Below, piece by piece: positions 6,264 through 13,500 of a stretch of DNA of 64,000 bases. The notes under the pieces were generated by a model. The model was not told where the DNA came from. It did not search any database and was given only the letters and a program-made list of their open reading frames with translations. The translations under genes were made by a program, and so were the position numbers. Positions within the stretch are counted from its first letter, which is position 1, and the number at the start of each line of letters is the position of its first letter. The stretch is taken from assembly GCF_003054195.1 (NCBI RefSeq), contig NZ_QBKP01000002.1, positions 203,970-267,969 of the forward strand. Reading direction: 5' to 3'. The stretch is from Gemmobacter caeni (lineage in GTDB: Bacteria; Pseudomonadota; Alphaproteobacteria; Rhodobacterales; Rhodobacteraceae).

Positions 6264-7532
6264 ATGCAACACCTCAACCCCGCGGCGGATCTCGCCGGGG
6301 CACGGTCCCCTCGTGCCCGAAACCAGGACGCGCCGGCCTTCCCGCCGGTCGCACGCAGGGCCCTTTTGCCCGCGGTCAGGACCATCCGCCATGAGCTCGG
6401 ACTCTCGACCGGGGACCTGCTGGTCCTCGACGCGCTCCTCAGCTTCCTGCCCTGCCGGGACCGCAAGACCGGTGAGGACCGGCCGATCACCCCGGACCTG
6501 ATGCTGGTCGTCTTCGCGAGCAACGCCGCCCTGGCGGAGCGGGCGAACGGGATGGAGGAGCGGGTCCTGCGCCGCCACGTCGCCCGGCTCTGCGAGGCGG
6601 GCCTCCTGCGCCGCAAGGACAGCGCCACGGGCAAGCGGTTCCCGCTCAAGGCGGAGGGGGTGATCCGGGACGCGTTCGGGCTCGACCTGACCCCGCTCCT
6701 CGAGCGGCACCCGGAGCTGACGCGCCGCGCCGAGGCGGCGCGCCAACGTGAGGAGGAGCTCAGATCGGTCCGGGCGGAGGCGCTCGCGCTCCGGGCCCGC
6801 GCCTTGGCGATGCGGGACCGGATCGGGGAGGAGGCGGCCGGTTACCTCGAGACCGTCAAGACGATCCTCCGCCGCGCCACGATCACCATCGAGCAGGTCC
6901 GGGACCTCATGGGCCGGATCAGCGCGATCCTGTCCGGCGCCCCCTGCCCCGCCTGCCCGCGGGCAAAGGAGGAGACGATCGGCGCGAGCCGCCCCAAGGC
7001 GGTCACTCCGGCCCCGCTGACGACTGAGAATACCCCCGCCCCCGCGGTCACGGATGAACGGCCCCCCATGTCGTTCACGGGGACGACCACCGACCCTCAA
7101 CGCGATCCGTCACCGGTCGAACATCACCGTGAAGGGACCGGGTCGGCCTGCGGCGCGGAGACCGAAGAAATGTCCGCCGGGGACGGACGAAATGTCCGGC
7201 GTGTAGAGTCCCCCAAGATGGAAAATAAAAATAGGGGCGCCCCGCCTCGCGCGCTCGACCCCTGGGCAGGCTGTCATGAGATCGCCGCCTTCTACCCGGA
7301 GCCTCCCAGGTCTGAAACCGACCTGATCAGGATCATTTATGATTTAGGGAGAATGATGAACATCAGCGATCGCCCGCTGATCGGCGCCCTGCTCCGTCTC
7401 GGACCGGTACGAATGCTCCAGGCTCTCGACTACCTCGCAAGGAACGTGGCCCGTATCACGCGACCACAGGGCTATCTTGACCGGATGGTGGCGGATTACG
7501 AAGCCGGCAAGCCGGTGGGTTGGGCACGATGA
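6264..7532 (+). CDS. repC: replication initiator RepC
   Basis: The 422-residue protein is a RepC initiator. The N-terminal region GLSTGDLLVLDALLSFLP and ITPDLMLVVFASNAALAERANGMEERVLRRHVARL is the winged-helix DNA-binding part typical of the family. A long helical segment follows near residues 155-225, then a variable linker and a C-terminal domain ending in YLDRMVADYEAGKPVGWAR. RepC starts plasmid replication, usually from an origin inside its own gene. ATG 6264 is chosen; an upstream GTG at 6228 would include the regulatory hairpin. The gene carries one near-perfect parS copy and a degenerate one. Confidence 0.93.
   Translation: MQHLNPAADLAGARSPRARNQDAPAFPPVARRALLPAVRTIRHELGLSTGDLLVLDALLSFLPCRDRKTGEDRPITPDLMLVVFASNAALAERANGMEERVLRRHVARLCEAGLLRRKDSATGKRFPLKAEGVIRDAFGLDLTPLLERHPELTRRAEAARQREEELRSVRAEALALRARALAMRDRIGEEAAGYLETVKTILRRATITIEQVRDLMGRISAILSGAPCPACPRAKEETIGASRPKAVTPAPLTTENTPAPAVTDERPPMSFTGTTTDPQRDPSPVEHHREGTGSACGAETEEMSAGDGRNVRRVESPKMENKNRGAPPRALDPWAGCHEIAAFYPEPPRSETDLIRIIYDLGRMMNISDRPLIGALLRLGPVRMLQALDYLARNVARITRPQGYLDRMVADYEAGKPVGWAR
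6953..6966. promoter_or_regulatory. parS: parS-like palindrome inside repC
   Basis: CTGCCCGCGGGCAA, one base from the perfect palindrome, lies within repC coding sequence. Confidence 0.55.
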
Positions 7533-7594
7533 CCGGTCTCGGCGCCCAGAGCGACCGGTTCGGGATGAGGATCGGACCCCTTGCATCGGTCCTT

Positions 7595-7608
7595 CTGCCC
7601 GCGGGCAA
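7595..7608. promoter_or_regulatory. parS: parS-like palindrome
   Basis: CTGCCCGCGGGCAA, one base from the perfect form, 62 bases after the repC stop. Confidence 0.6.
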
Positions 7609-8014
7609 GCGAACTTACGGTCCGCCGCACCGACCGGGTCCTGCCAGAAAGGGCTCCTCCCCGGACGCAGGCCGTGATCGCCCCGAGGTCATACGAGCAC
7701 CGATACCGGACAGCGATCCCGCACGTCCCTGAGGTCCGCCCGGAACGCGGGCGTGGCGGTCTGTTTCTTTTGGCCGTTTGGCCGAAACCGCACCCTAACT
7801 CTCTCGATCTCGTCCCCCGCCCACACGACGGTCAGGGAGTGGCGGGTTCCGGCAAGACCGTGTCGAGCGAACGCAGGAGGTTTCCCTCCTCCGTCCATGG
7901 AGGACCCACCGGGTCTTGGCCTGCGCCCGATCGATCATGGGGTGACGGGACGCCTCGCGATCCGCAGGCCCTGACCCTCGGCGGCCCATCCGCCCACAGT
8001 GAACCGGACCGGGT

Positions 8015-8028
8015 TGCCCGCGGGCAGA
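8015..8028. promoter_or_regulatory. parS: parS-like palindrome
   Basis: TTGCCCGCGGGCAG, one base from the perfect palindrome, in the gene-free segment. Confidence 0.6.
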
Positions 8029-8164
8029 CCACCCGCAGCGCGGACGAACGAGGTCGAAGTGTCAGTCTTGGTTCTGAAACGCTCCGGTCCCGGTGAGGGC
8101 GCACATCGGGATGCCGGCCCCATACCAGCTCGGGCCCCTGAGTTTCCTCCCCGGAGTGACACGC

Positions 8165-8178
8165 TTGCCCGCGGGCAA
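8165..8178. promoter_or_regulatory. parS: perfect parS palindrome
   Basis: TTGCCCGCGGGCAA, an exact copy of the site at 6045-6058. Confidence 0.7.
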
Positions 8179-8199
8179 ATGGGAAACCCTGCTGACCTA

Positions 8200-8213
8200 T
8201 TGCCCGCGGGAAA
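8200..8213. promoter_or_regulatory. parS: parS-like palindrome
   Basis: TTGCCCGCGGGAAA, one base changed, 21 bases after the preceding perfect copy. Confidence 0.5.
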
Positions 8214-8293
8214 GTCCCCGGGCATCGGTTCTGACGTGGTCCCGGCGCGGGGGACGCAAGCTGGAAAGGAACAAGTGGACGAGCGCTCCGGGC

Positions 8294-8307
8294 TTGCCCG
8301 GGGGCAA
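8294..8307. promoter_or_regulatory. parS: parS-like palindrome
   Basis: TTGCCCGGGGGCAA, one base changed from the perfect palindrome. Confidence 0.5.
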
Positions 8308-8377
8308 GGCGGTTGAGGGGCGGTCCTTCCCCCCGTATTGAGCGGTCCGAGCCGGCATCCTGGCCCAGAACCAGCGC

Positions 8378-8704
8378 TCAGGACTTTCGGGGCGATACCC
8401 GTGATCCGGAGATCACCGCCAGCAGGCGCTCCATCTCGGTCTCGTCGCGAAGGAGCAACTCCCGATAGGCACGCATCACGTTGACCAGCTGACGTCGGTC
8501 GACGGAGATCGCGCCCTGGCGCAGCGCCCGATCCCTGTAGCCGAGGCTCAGATCGAAGTGCGGGAAGGATCCGGGCTGAAAGTGACGGCGGGCGAGGCCG
8601 ATCCGGTCCGCCATATCGAGAAGCTCCTCGATCCGGTCCGCCACCATGTGGCACATGATCATCCGGCCGTAGGGGTTGCGTGCGTTGTCGACATAGACTG
8701 GCAT
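8378..8704 (-). CDS. DUF4031 family protein
   Basis: The 108-residue protein reads as a DUF4031 domain along most of its length. It has an N-terminal VYVDNARNPYGRMIMCHM, then the helical block ADRIEELLDMADRIGLARRHFQ and GSFPHFDLSLGYRDRALRQG. The family is small, common in phages, plasmids and bacterial chromosomes, and has no established function. The ATG at 8704 is chosen because the homologous segment starts there; longer frames upstream are low-complexity. It stands alone between the parS array and the dsbA-like gene. Confidence 0.85.
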   Translation of the reverse strand: MPVYVDNARNPYGRMIMCHMVADRIEELLDMADRIGLARRHFQPGSFPHFDLSLGYRDRALRQGAISVDRRQLVNVMRAYRELLLRDETEMERLLAVISGSRVSPRKS

Positions 8705-9034
8705 CAGCCGCCGTCCCGGAGAGGCGCGACCCCCGCTTTGGACCTCGCGGCTGAATCGCGGAGGTCGAGGGCGAGGGGCCATTCCGTCCCGTTGCCCGCG
8801 GGCAGGACCTCTCTCGCGGCGTTCCAATGGTCCGCAGGATTCGCGCCGGACCGCGTGGGAGGTGTCAATCTTGGTTTCATGCCGCCGTCCACATGTTCCT
8901 GCGCTGGTGTGCGAAAAATAATCTGGTCTTCTGATGACGTCCAGTCGCACGCTGTGCTAAACGGAAAACAGACGACGATTTTCGCCAGATGGCGAGAGGA
9001 CGGATCAGCGGGCATGTCGCCCCGAGGAGGACGA
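8705..9034. other. intergenic region with a parS copy and a TGCGAAAAA element
   Basis: These 330 bases separate the divergent DUF4031 and DsbA-like genes. They hold the parS-like site at 8792-8805 and a TGCGAAAAATAA element at 8910-8921. No further gene or clear promoter pair is seen. Confidence 0.5.
8792..8805. promoter_or_regulatory. parS: outermost parS-like palindrome
   Basis: TTGCCCGCGGGCAG, one base from the perfect form and the last copy on the right, 2.75 kb from the first. Confidence 0.6.
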
Positions 9035-9781
9035 ATGAGGAAACGGATCTACGGGCTCGCCACGGCGCTGACCCTGATCTACGCCGGCGTGGTCGCTGCG
9101 GATACGCAAATGACCGCGGAGGAGCGGACCCGGTTCGGCGCGGAGGTGCGCGCCTATCTGCTCGAGAACCCCGAGGTGCTCGAGGAGGCGCGACAGGTGC
9201 TTGAGGAGCGTCGGGCCGCCGCGGCCGCGGAGCGGGACGCTCAGTTGGTCGCGGATCACCTCGAGGAGCTCTACGGGGACCCGTTGAGCCCGATGCTCGG
9301 GAACCCGGACGGGACCCTTACGGTGGTCAAGTTCAACGACTTCAACTGTGGACATTGCCGTGCGACCGAACCGGACCTCGCCCGTTTTCTCGAGGAGAAC
9401 CCGGACGCCCGTTTGATCATCAAGGAGTTCCCGGTGCTCGGCCCGCAATCTGTGGTCGCGGCCAGCTTCGCGGTCGCGATCTGGGACCTGGGCGGGCCCG
9501 AGGCCTATGAGGCGGTGAAGGAGCGGCTCTTCGAGGACGGTCCGGACCCGGACGCGCAGGCCCTCCGTGATATGGCCGCTGAGGTCGGGGTTGACCCGGA
9601 CGCGCTGACCGCCCGGATGGGGAGTGAGGAGGTGCGCGCGCATCTCCAGCGCAACGTGAACCTGGCGGCCGCGCTCGAGATCCAGGGCACCCCGGGCCTC
9701 CTGTTCGAGGACGTGATCATCCGTGGACGGATCCCCTATGAGATGATGGTCCAGGTTCGCGACCACCTCAAGAATCGCTGA
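9035..9781 (+). CDS. exported DsbA-like thiol-disulfide oxidoreductase
   Basis: The 248-residue protein starts with a signal peptide (MRKRIYGLATALTLIYAGVV, cleavage near AA-DT). A long acidic helical segment follows, then a thioredoxin-fold domain with the redox motif CGHC near residue 106 in the context FNDFNCGHCRATEPDL. The cis-proline loop appears as GTPGLLF. This is the layout of DsbA/DsbG-like periplasmic oxidoreductases (Com1 type). It probably forms or isomerises disulfides in exported plasmid proteins, several of which contain cysteines. AGGAGG lies 5 bases upstream of the ATG. No DsbB partner is seen. Confidence 0.9.
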   Translation: MRKRIYGLATALTLIYAGVVAADTQMTAEERTRFGAEVRAYLLENPEVLEEARQVLEERRAAAAAERDAQLVADHLEELYGDPLSPMLGNPDGTLTVVKFNDFNCGHCRATEPDLARFLEENPDARLIIKEFPVLGPQSVVAASFAVAIWDLGGPEAYEAVKERLFEDGPDPDAQALRDMAAEVGVDPDALTARMGSEEVRAHLQRNVNLAAALEIQGTPGLLFEDVIIRGRIPYEMMVQVRDHLKNR

Positions 9782-9921
9782 CACGAGAGGAGCGCGAAAA
9801 ACATATTCTGTTCGCGTTCTCCACAACTATCCGGTCCGGGCCGCGGCCGCGCGCCTTGCACGACAGGGCAGGGGGGCGCTACCCTCCCCCCGGACCGTTC
9901 ACCAGATCACCCTGAGGACCC

Positions 9922-10278
9922 ATGTCGAAGAAGCCCAAGACCGTCATCCTGCACGTCCTGAACTGTAACGGGGTGCTGCTCACCGTCCCGCGCGGCGAAT
10001 ATGCGAAAACGGAATTCCTTACCCGAAAGAAGCGGGCGCTGCCGAACGGGTTCGACGAGGCGGTGGTGAAGTTCGAAACGGAGCTCGCGGCGCTGACCGG
10101 CGGGGAGCCGCTGACCCCCGAGACCTGGGGCGGGAAGGGGAGGTTGCGGCTCCAGGCGAACCTGAAGGCGGCCGCCGCTGTCCTGATGACCTTCGGGGTG
10201 TCAGAGTTCCCGGTCCCCGAGGATCAGGAGGCGCGCGCCCGCGCGCTGGCGGGGCAGGGCGAGCCCGCCTCCGCCTGA
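9922..10278 (+). CDS. hypothetical protein, 118 residues
   Basis: I do not recognise this protein. It begins KKPKTVILHVLNCNGVLLTVPRGEYAKTEFL, a probable beta-strand region, and continues into basic and helical segments. No signal peptide or membrane segment is seen. GAGGACCC precedes the ATG. It runs towards the HAD-type gene on the other strand, and the two stops lie only one base apart, sharing a hairpin. Confidence 0.65.
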   Translation: MSKKPKTVILHVLNCNGVLLTVPRGEYAKTEFLTRKKRALPNGFDEAVVKFETELAALTGGEPLTPETWGGKGRLRLQANLKAAAAVLMTFGVSEFPVPEDQEARARALAGQGEPASA

Positions 10279-10279
10279 T

Positions 10280-10585
10280 CTACGCCGGACCCTGCCCCGG
10301 GTCCGGAATCTCGACGACGCTCTCAGGGGCGTCGTCGATCCAGACGTCCACATGCGTGTCCGCCACCTCCGCCATGAACCGCCGTTTCGGGGCCCCGCCG
10401 GTCCCGAAACAGACCTCCGGCCCGATGAGCCGACCGATCGTCGCCCGAACCTCCCCCATCTGCCGCTCATGCCGCGCGCTCACGCAGAAAACCCGGTGCC
10501 CGCGCGTGAGTGCGGCCCCGAGGAGCCCGTCCCAAAGCTCCGGGTCCCGCGTGTAGGTCTCGTCGAAGTCGATCGCGAGGATCAT
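10280..10585 (-). CDS. small HAD-superfamily hydrolase-like protein
   Basis: The 101-residue protein opens with MILAIDFDETYTRD, the HAD motif I with Asp6 and Asp8. A later VCVSAR-type segment (residues 33-37, serine of motif II) and a C-terminal VDVWIDDAPESV resembling motif IV follow. It is short, without a large cap domain, like the nucleotidase-like HADs found in phages. It is the last gene of a six-gene operon and overlaps the NYN gene by four bases. An 8-bp hairpin (10285-10306) lies within its 3' end and could stop transcripts from both sides. Confidence 0.75.
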   Translation of the reverse strand: MILAIDFDETYTRDPELWDGLLGAALTRGHRVFCVSARHERQMGEVRATIGRLIGPEVCFGTGGAPKRRFMAEVADTHVDVWIDDAPESVVEIPDPGQGPA

Positions 10586-11508
10586 CGGATGAGCTTCGCG
10601 ACCCGCAGGTCTCCCGCCATGACCAGCCGGAACAGATCCGGTCGCGCCTGGAGCGTCCTCAGGATCCCGCGACGGGGCAGGGGGGTCCGACCAAGGCCGC
10701 GCGCCCGCGCCTCCGAGAGCAGCCGGTCGACCGGGAGCGGCCCGAGATCCCTCAGGGCCCGCTCGAGGGCGAGGTAGGCGGCCCGTTCCGGGCTCATCAG
10801 ACTCACGCGGAGCTGTCCGCTCCGGTCCTCGAGGTGATACCGGTCCGGGGAGGCCCGCAGATGGGCCTCCACGCCGCGCAGGGGCGCGCTGAGGGCTATC
10901 AGGCGGGGCAGGGGGGTTACCCCCTCCTCCTCGAGGATCCGGGTCAGGAGCGCGTCCGCGTCGATCTGCGGGGCCGGGGCCTGGGCCGGCTGAGCCGCAC
11001 CGCCGCGCCCCTTGCGGCCGCGCCGCCCCTTGGGGGCCGCACGCGGCGTCTCGTTCGCCGGCCCCTGAAGCCGGGTCCGGACGTGGTAATGCGCCTCGCC
11101 CGAGCGCAGCAGCTCCACCCAGCCAGAGCAGGCGCGACGCAGCCGAACCGCCGGCGGCTCGGTGGAGAGGCAGATCACCCGGGTCCCGGACCGCTCGAGC
11201 GCCTCCACGCAGGGGGAGAAGTCCGCGTCCCGCGTGATCAGCAGGACCGGATCGGAGGCGGGCCCCTCCCGCATCAGCTCCATGAGACGGTCATCGACCG
11301 CGTTCTTGTTCGTCGACCCGACCCGGGTCAGGCTGATCCGGCACGGGGTCCGCTTGAGGGCCCCGGCCCAGCCGGAATGGGAGCAGGGGTTGCACAGGAC
11401 CCGCCCCTCCACCTCCGCGCCCAGAAGCCGCAGGAGCGGGGGAAGGAGGTCATGGGCGGTGTTGTCCCCGTCGATCAGGAGCCGGAACCGGTTCGGGAGA
11501 GAACTCAT
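10582..11508 (-). CDS. NYN-domain putative ribonuclease with C-terminal helical domains
   Basis: The 308-residue protein starts with a NYN (PIN-like) domain. The signs are FRLLIDGDNT near residue 10, the KNAVDDRLMELM segment near residue 70 and LLITRDADFSPCVEAL near residue 90; these aspartates normally bind the catalytic metal. A basic Ala/Pro linker (about 160-180) leads to two helical segments that may be LOTUS/OST-HTH-like RNA-binding domains. The expected activity is endoribonuclease or RNA binding. It lies in the tightly coupled operon, with 4-base overlaps at both ends. Confidence 0.8.
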   Translation of the reverse strand: MSSLPNRFRLLIDGDNTAHDLLPPLLRLLGAEVEGRVLCNPCSHSGWAGALKRTPCRISLTRVGSTNKNAVDDRLMELMREGPASDPVLLITRDADFSPCVEALERSGTRVICLSTEPPAVRLRRACSGWVELLRSGEAHYHVRTRLQGPANETPRAAPKGRRGRKGRGGAAQPAQAPAPQIDADALLTRILEEEGVTPLPRLIALSAPLRGVEAHLRASPDRYHLEDRSGQLRVSLMSPERAAYLALERALRDLGPLPVDRLLSEARARGLGRTPLPRRGILRTLQARPDLFRLVMAGDLRVAKLIR

Positions 11509-11696
11509 CGGGCACCCCCCGAACGCTCGAGCCGGCCGATCTCCCGCTCGAAAGCCCGCTGTACGGCGAAAAGGGCGGAGGTCCCCTCAGGTCCCGGGAA
11601 GGAGCGGGCCTCCTCACGCAGCAGGGCGAGGGCACGGCGAAGCCCCGGGATCTCCTCCGCGGCGGGGCTGAGCGGGGCCACCTCGTGCCGGCTCAC
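11505..11696 (-). CDS. hypothetical small helical protein, 63 residues
   Basis: I do not recognise this protein. It is mostly helical (LRRALALLREEARSF and AVQRAFEREIGRLERS). Its start overlaps the stop of the previous gene by four bases and its stop overlaps the NYN start by four bases. This coupling on both sides is the main reason to call it a gene despite its size. Confidence 0.65.
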   Translation of the reverse strand: MSRHEVAPLSPAAEEIPGLRRALALLREEARSFPGPEGTSALFAVQRAFEREIGRLERSGGAR

Positions 11697-12328
11697 AGCG
11701 CGCCCCCCTCCCGTACGGCCGCGCGCAGGATCTCCCCGGCCCGCTCCGGATCCGCCTCCGCGCGGCGGCCTGCGTCCCGGAGCCGGGACCGGAGCGAGGC
11801 GAGCTGCGTGAGGGCGGAGCGTTCCCGCTGGTTGGAGGCGAGGAGGGCCCGTTCCCGCCGCTCCGCCTGATCCGCCCGGGTCTCCGCGGCCACACGCAGC
11901 TCATGCGCGGTCGCGCCCGTCTTGCGCTGAAGGGTGAGGGTGAGCGGACCCAACTCCTCATGGGTCAGGGCGGTCTCCGTGTAGTTCGCGGGCTCTGACC
12001 GCCCGGTCGGGCGCAGCATCTGCGCCATCGCCTCGGCGAGGAGAGGGATCAGCGGCCCCTTCAGGGTCAGGGTCCCGTTCTCGAACCCGACGAGGTCGAG
12101 ATCGGAGAAGCGATCCTCGAGCAGGGCCGCCTGCTCCGCGATCGCCCGCTCCAGCTCGGCGACCCGCTCATCCGGGTCCGGAGGGGAGGGGAGTGCGGCC
12201 CGCAGCGCCTCCGCCCCGTAAAGGTGGACGATCTGCTCGACCGAGGGGCGCGCAAGGGTCCCGCGCAGGAGGTTCAGGTGCACCGCGTCCGGATCGGCGA
12301 GGAGCTTGAGGATGTCGGTCTCGCTCAT
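11693..12328 (-). CDS. hypothetical coiled-coil protein, 211 residues
   Basis: I do not recognise this protein. The N-terminal part (TDILKLLADPDAVHLNLLRG) is helical and the C-terminal 80 residues (AHELRVAAETRADQAERRER onward) form a probable long charged coiled coil. There is no signal peptide or membrane segment, so it is probably cytoplasmic, unlike the protease encoded just upstream. It could be an adaptor for one of the enzymes of the operon. Both ends overlap neighbours by four bases. Confidence 0.7.
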   Translation of the reverse strand: MSETDILKLLADPDAVHLNLLRGTLARPSVEQIVHLYGAEALRAALPSPPDPDERVAELERAIAEQAALLEDRFSDLDLVGFENGTLTLKGPLIPLLAEAMAQMLRPTGRSEPANYTETALTHEELGPLTLTLQRKTGATAHELRVAAETRADQAERRERALLASNQRERSALTQLASLRSRLRDAGRRAEADPERAGEILRAAVREGGAL

Positions 12329-13500
12329 GGGGCGGCCTCCGCGATGATGATCTCCTCGATCGGGAGGTCGAGGAAAGGGGTGAGGTCGAAGGGGGTCAGC
12401 CCACGGAGGGTCTGGGAGACCTCAGGCAGGCCCTCCCCGGTGTAATGCACGTCCACCGAGAGGCAGCTCAGGCGGGGGTAGCCGAAAAGGGACGCGTCAC
12501 CGGAAGCCTCCGGCGCCGGGGCCTCGGCCGGGGCGGGGGGCGGGGCGTTCAGGGCGGCCCGGACCTCCGCGTGAAGGACCGGGACCGCGTAGCCGACGTT
12601 GTCGCGGCGCAGGGTCTGCCCCGCATCCCGGATCAGCTCCGCCATCCCTTGCGCCCAGGGGGCGCCGTCCCGGTCCCGGTGCCGGGTCAGGAACGCCCTC
12701 TCATAGCCGGTCTCCGGCCGCTCCAGATGGGGATCGCCGTTGAGGTGGAGGGTGTAGCCGAAGACGGCGATCAGGGCCCCGTCCGGGTCGAAGACCCCCG
12801 CCCCGGACATGCCCGGGTTCAGGGCGACGGAGCCGGGGGGCTGGAACAGGGCCAGAAGCGTCTCCGGCGGCGCGGCGGAGAGGGGGGCGCCGCGTGCCGC
12901 CCAGGCCCGCTCCTGCGTCCCGTCCGCGAAACGGACCGGCTCCAGGACCGCCACGTCATCGAAGAGCATGTCCGCGTCGTTCAGCCGGTCGAGCCGGTCG
13001 ACGTCCCCGGAGATGACCGGGGCCAGATCCGCGATGAACCCCCCGTCTGACCCGAAGGCCATCACCCGCATGAGGGGGGACCAGGTCCCGTCCCCGCTCA
13101 GCTCGGACGGGGGCAGGACATGCGCCGAGGTGAGGACCCGGTCCGGGGCCCCGTCCACGCCGGACCCGCGGATCACCGTCCCGGTCCCCTGGCGGAAGTC
13201 GCCGCTCTGGTAGAGGGCGAGGAGCAGCACGCTGGCGGCCGCGGGTCCGGCCGCCGGGGGCGTCCCCTCCGCGCAGAACGGGTCCTGGGACCCGCCACGT
13301 CCGGCCAGCGCCGTCGTCTCCCGATCAAAACGCGTGTTGAACGTCTCCACCATGAGGGGGAGGACCGGGCCGGGTCGGACCCCGATATAGCCGGGCCGGG
13401 CCGGGGGGCGCAGGTCGGGGGCCGGCGGGCCGGAGACCTGATCGGCCAGGGCGGGGAGGGCGGTGAGAAGACAGATCAGGGAGAGGGCGGAAGTTCTCAT
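12325..13500 (-). CDS. exported trypsin-like serine protease
   Basis: The 391-residue protein has a signal peptide (MRTSALSLICLLTALPALA) and a chymotrypsin-fold protease domain. The catalytic triad is visible as LTSAHVL (His near 128), DDVAVL (Asp near 182) and NPGMSGAGVF (Ser near 231). The C-terminal 90 residues form an extra Pro/Ala-linked domain of unknown fold. It should act in the periplasm or outside. ATG 13500 overlaps the stop of the AAA ATPase gene; the in-frame TTG at 13509 is not a likely start. Pairing an exported protease with a cytoplasmic AAA ATPase in one operon is unusual. Confidence 0.85.
   Translation of the reverse strand: MRTSALSLICLLTALPALADQVSGPPAPDLRPPARPGYIGVRPGPVLPLMVETFNTRFDRETTALAGRGGSQDPFCAEGTPPAAGPAAASVLLLALYQSGDFRQGTGTVIRGSGVDGAPDRVLTSAHVLPPSELSGDGTWSPLMRVMAFGSDGGFIADLAPVISGDVDRLDRLNDADMLFDDVAVLEPVRFADGTQERAWAARGAPLSAAPPETLLALFQPPGSVALNPGMSGAGVFDPDGALIAVFGYTLHLNGDPHLERPETGYERAFLTRHRDRDGAPWAQGMAELIRDAGQTLRRDNVGYAVPVLHAEVRAALNAPPPAPAEAPAPEASGDASLFGYPRLSCLSVDVHYTGEGLPEVSQTLRGLTPFDLTPFLDLPIEEIIIAEAAP

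Larger units (their letters stand above)
7533..8377. other. gene-free segment with the parS array
   Basis: No convincing gene is seen in these 845 bases; the open frames present are Arg/Pro-rich and lack start signals. The segment carries five copies of the TTGCCCGCGGGCAA palindrome and looks like the plasmid centromere. Confidence 0.6.

Noticed and set aside
7581-8316. Open frames in the segment after repC
   Set aside because: They lack ribosome-binding sites and are Arg/Pro-rich; the segment is better explained as a centromere with parS copies.
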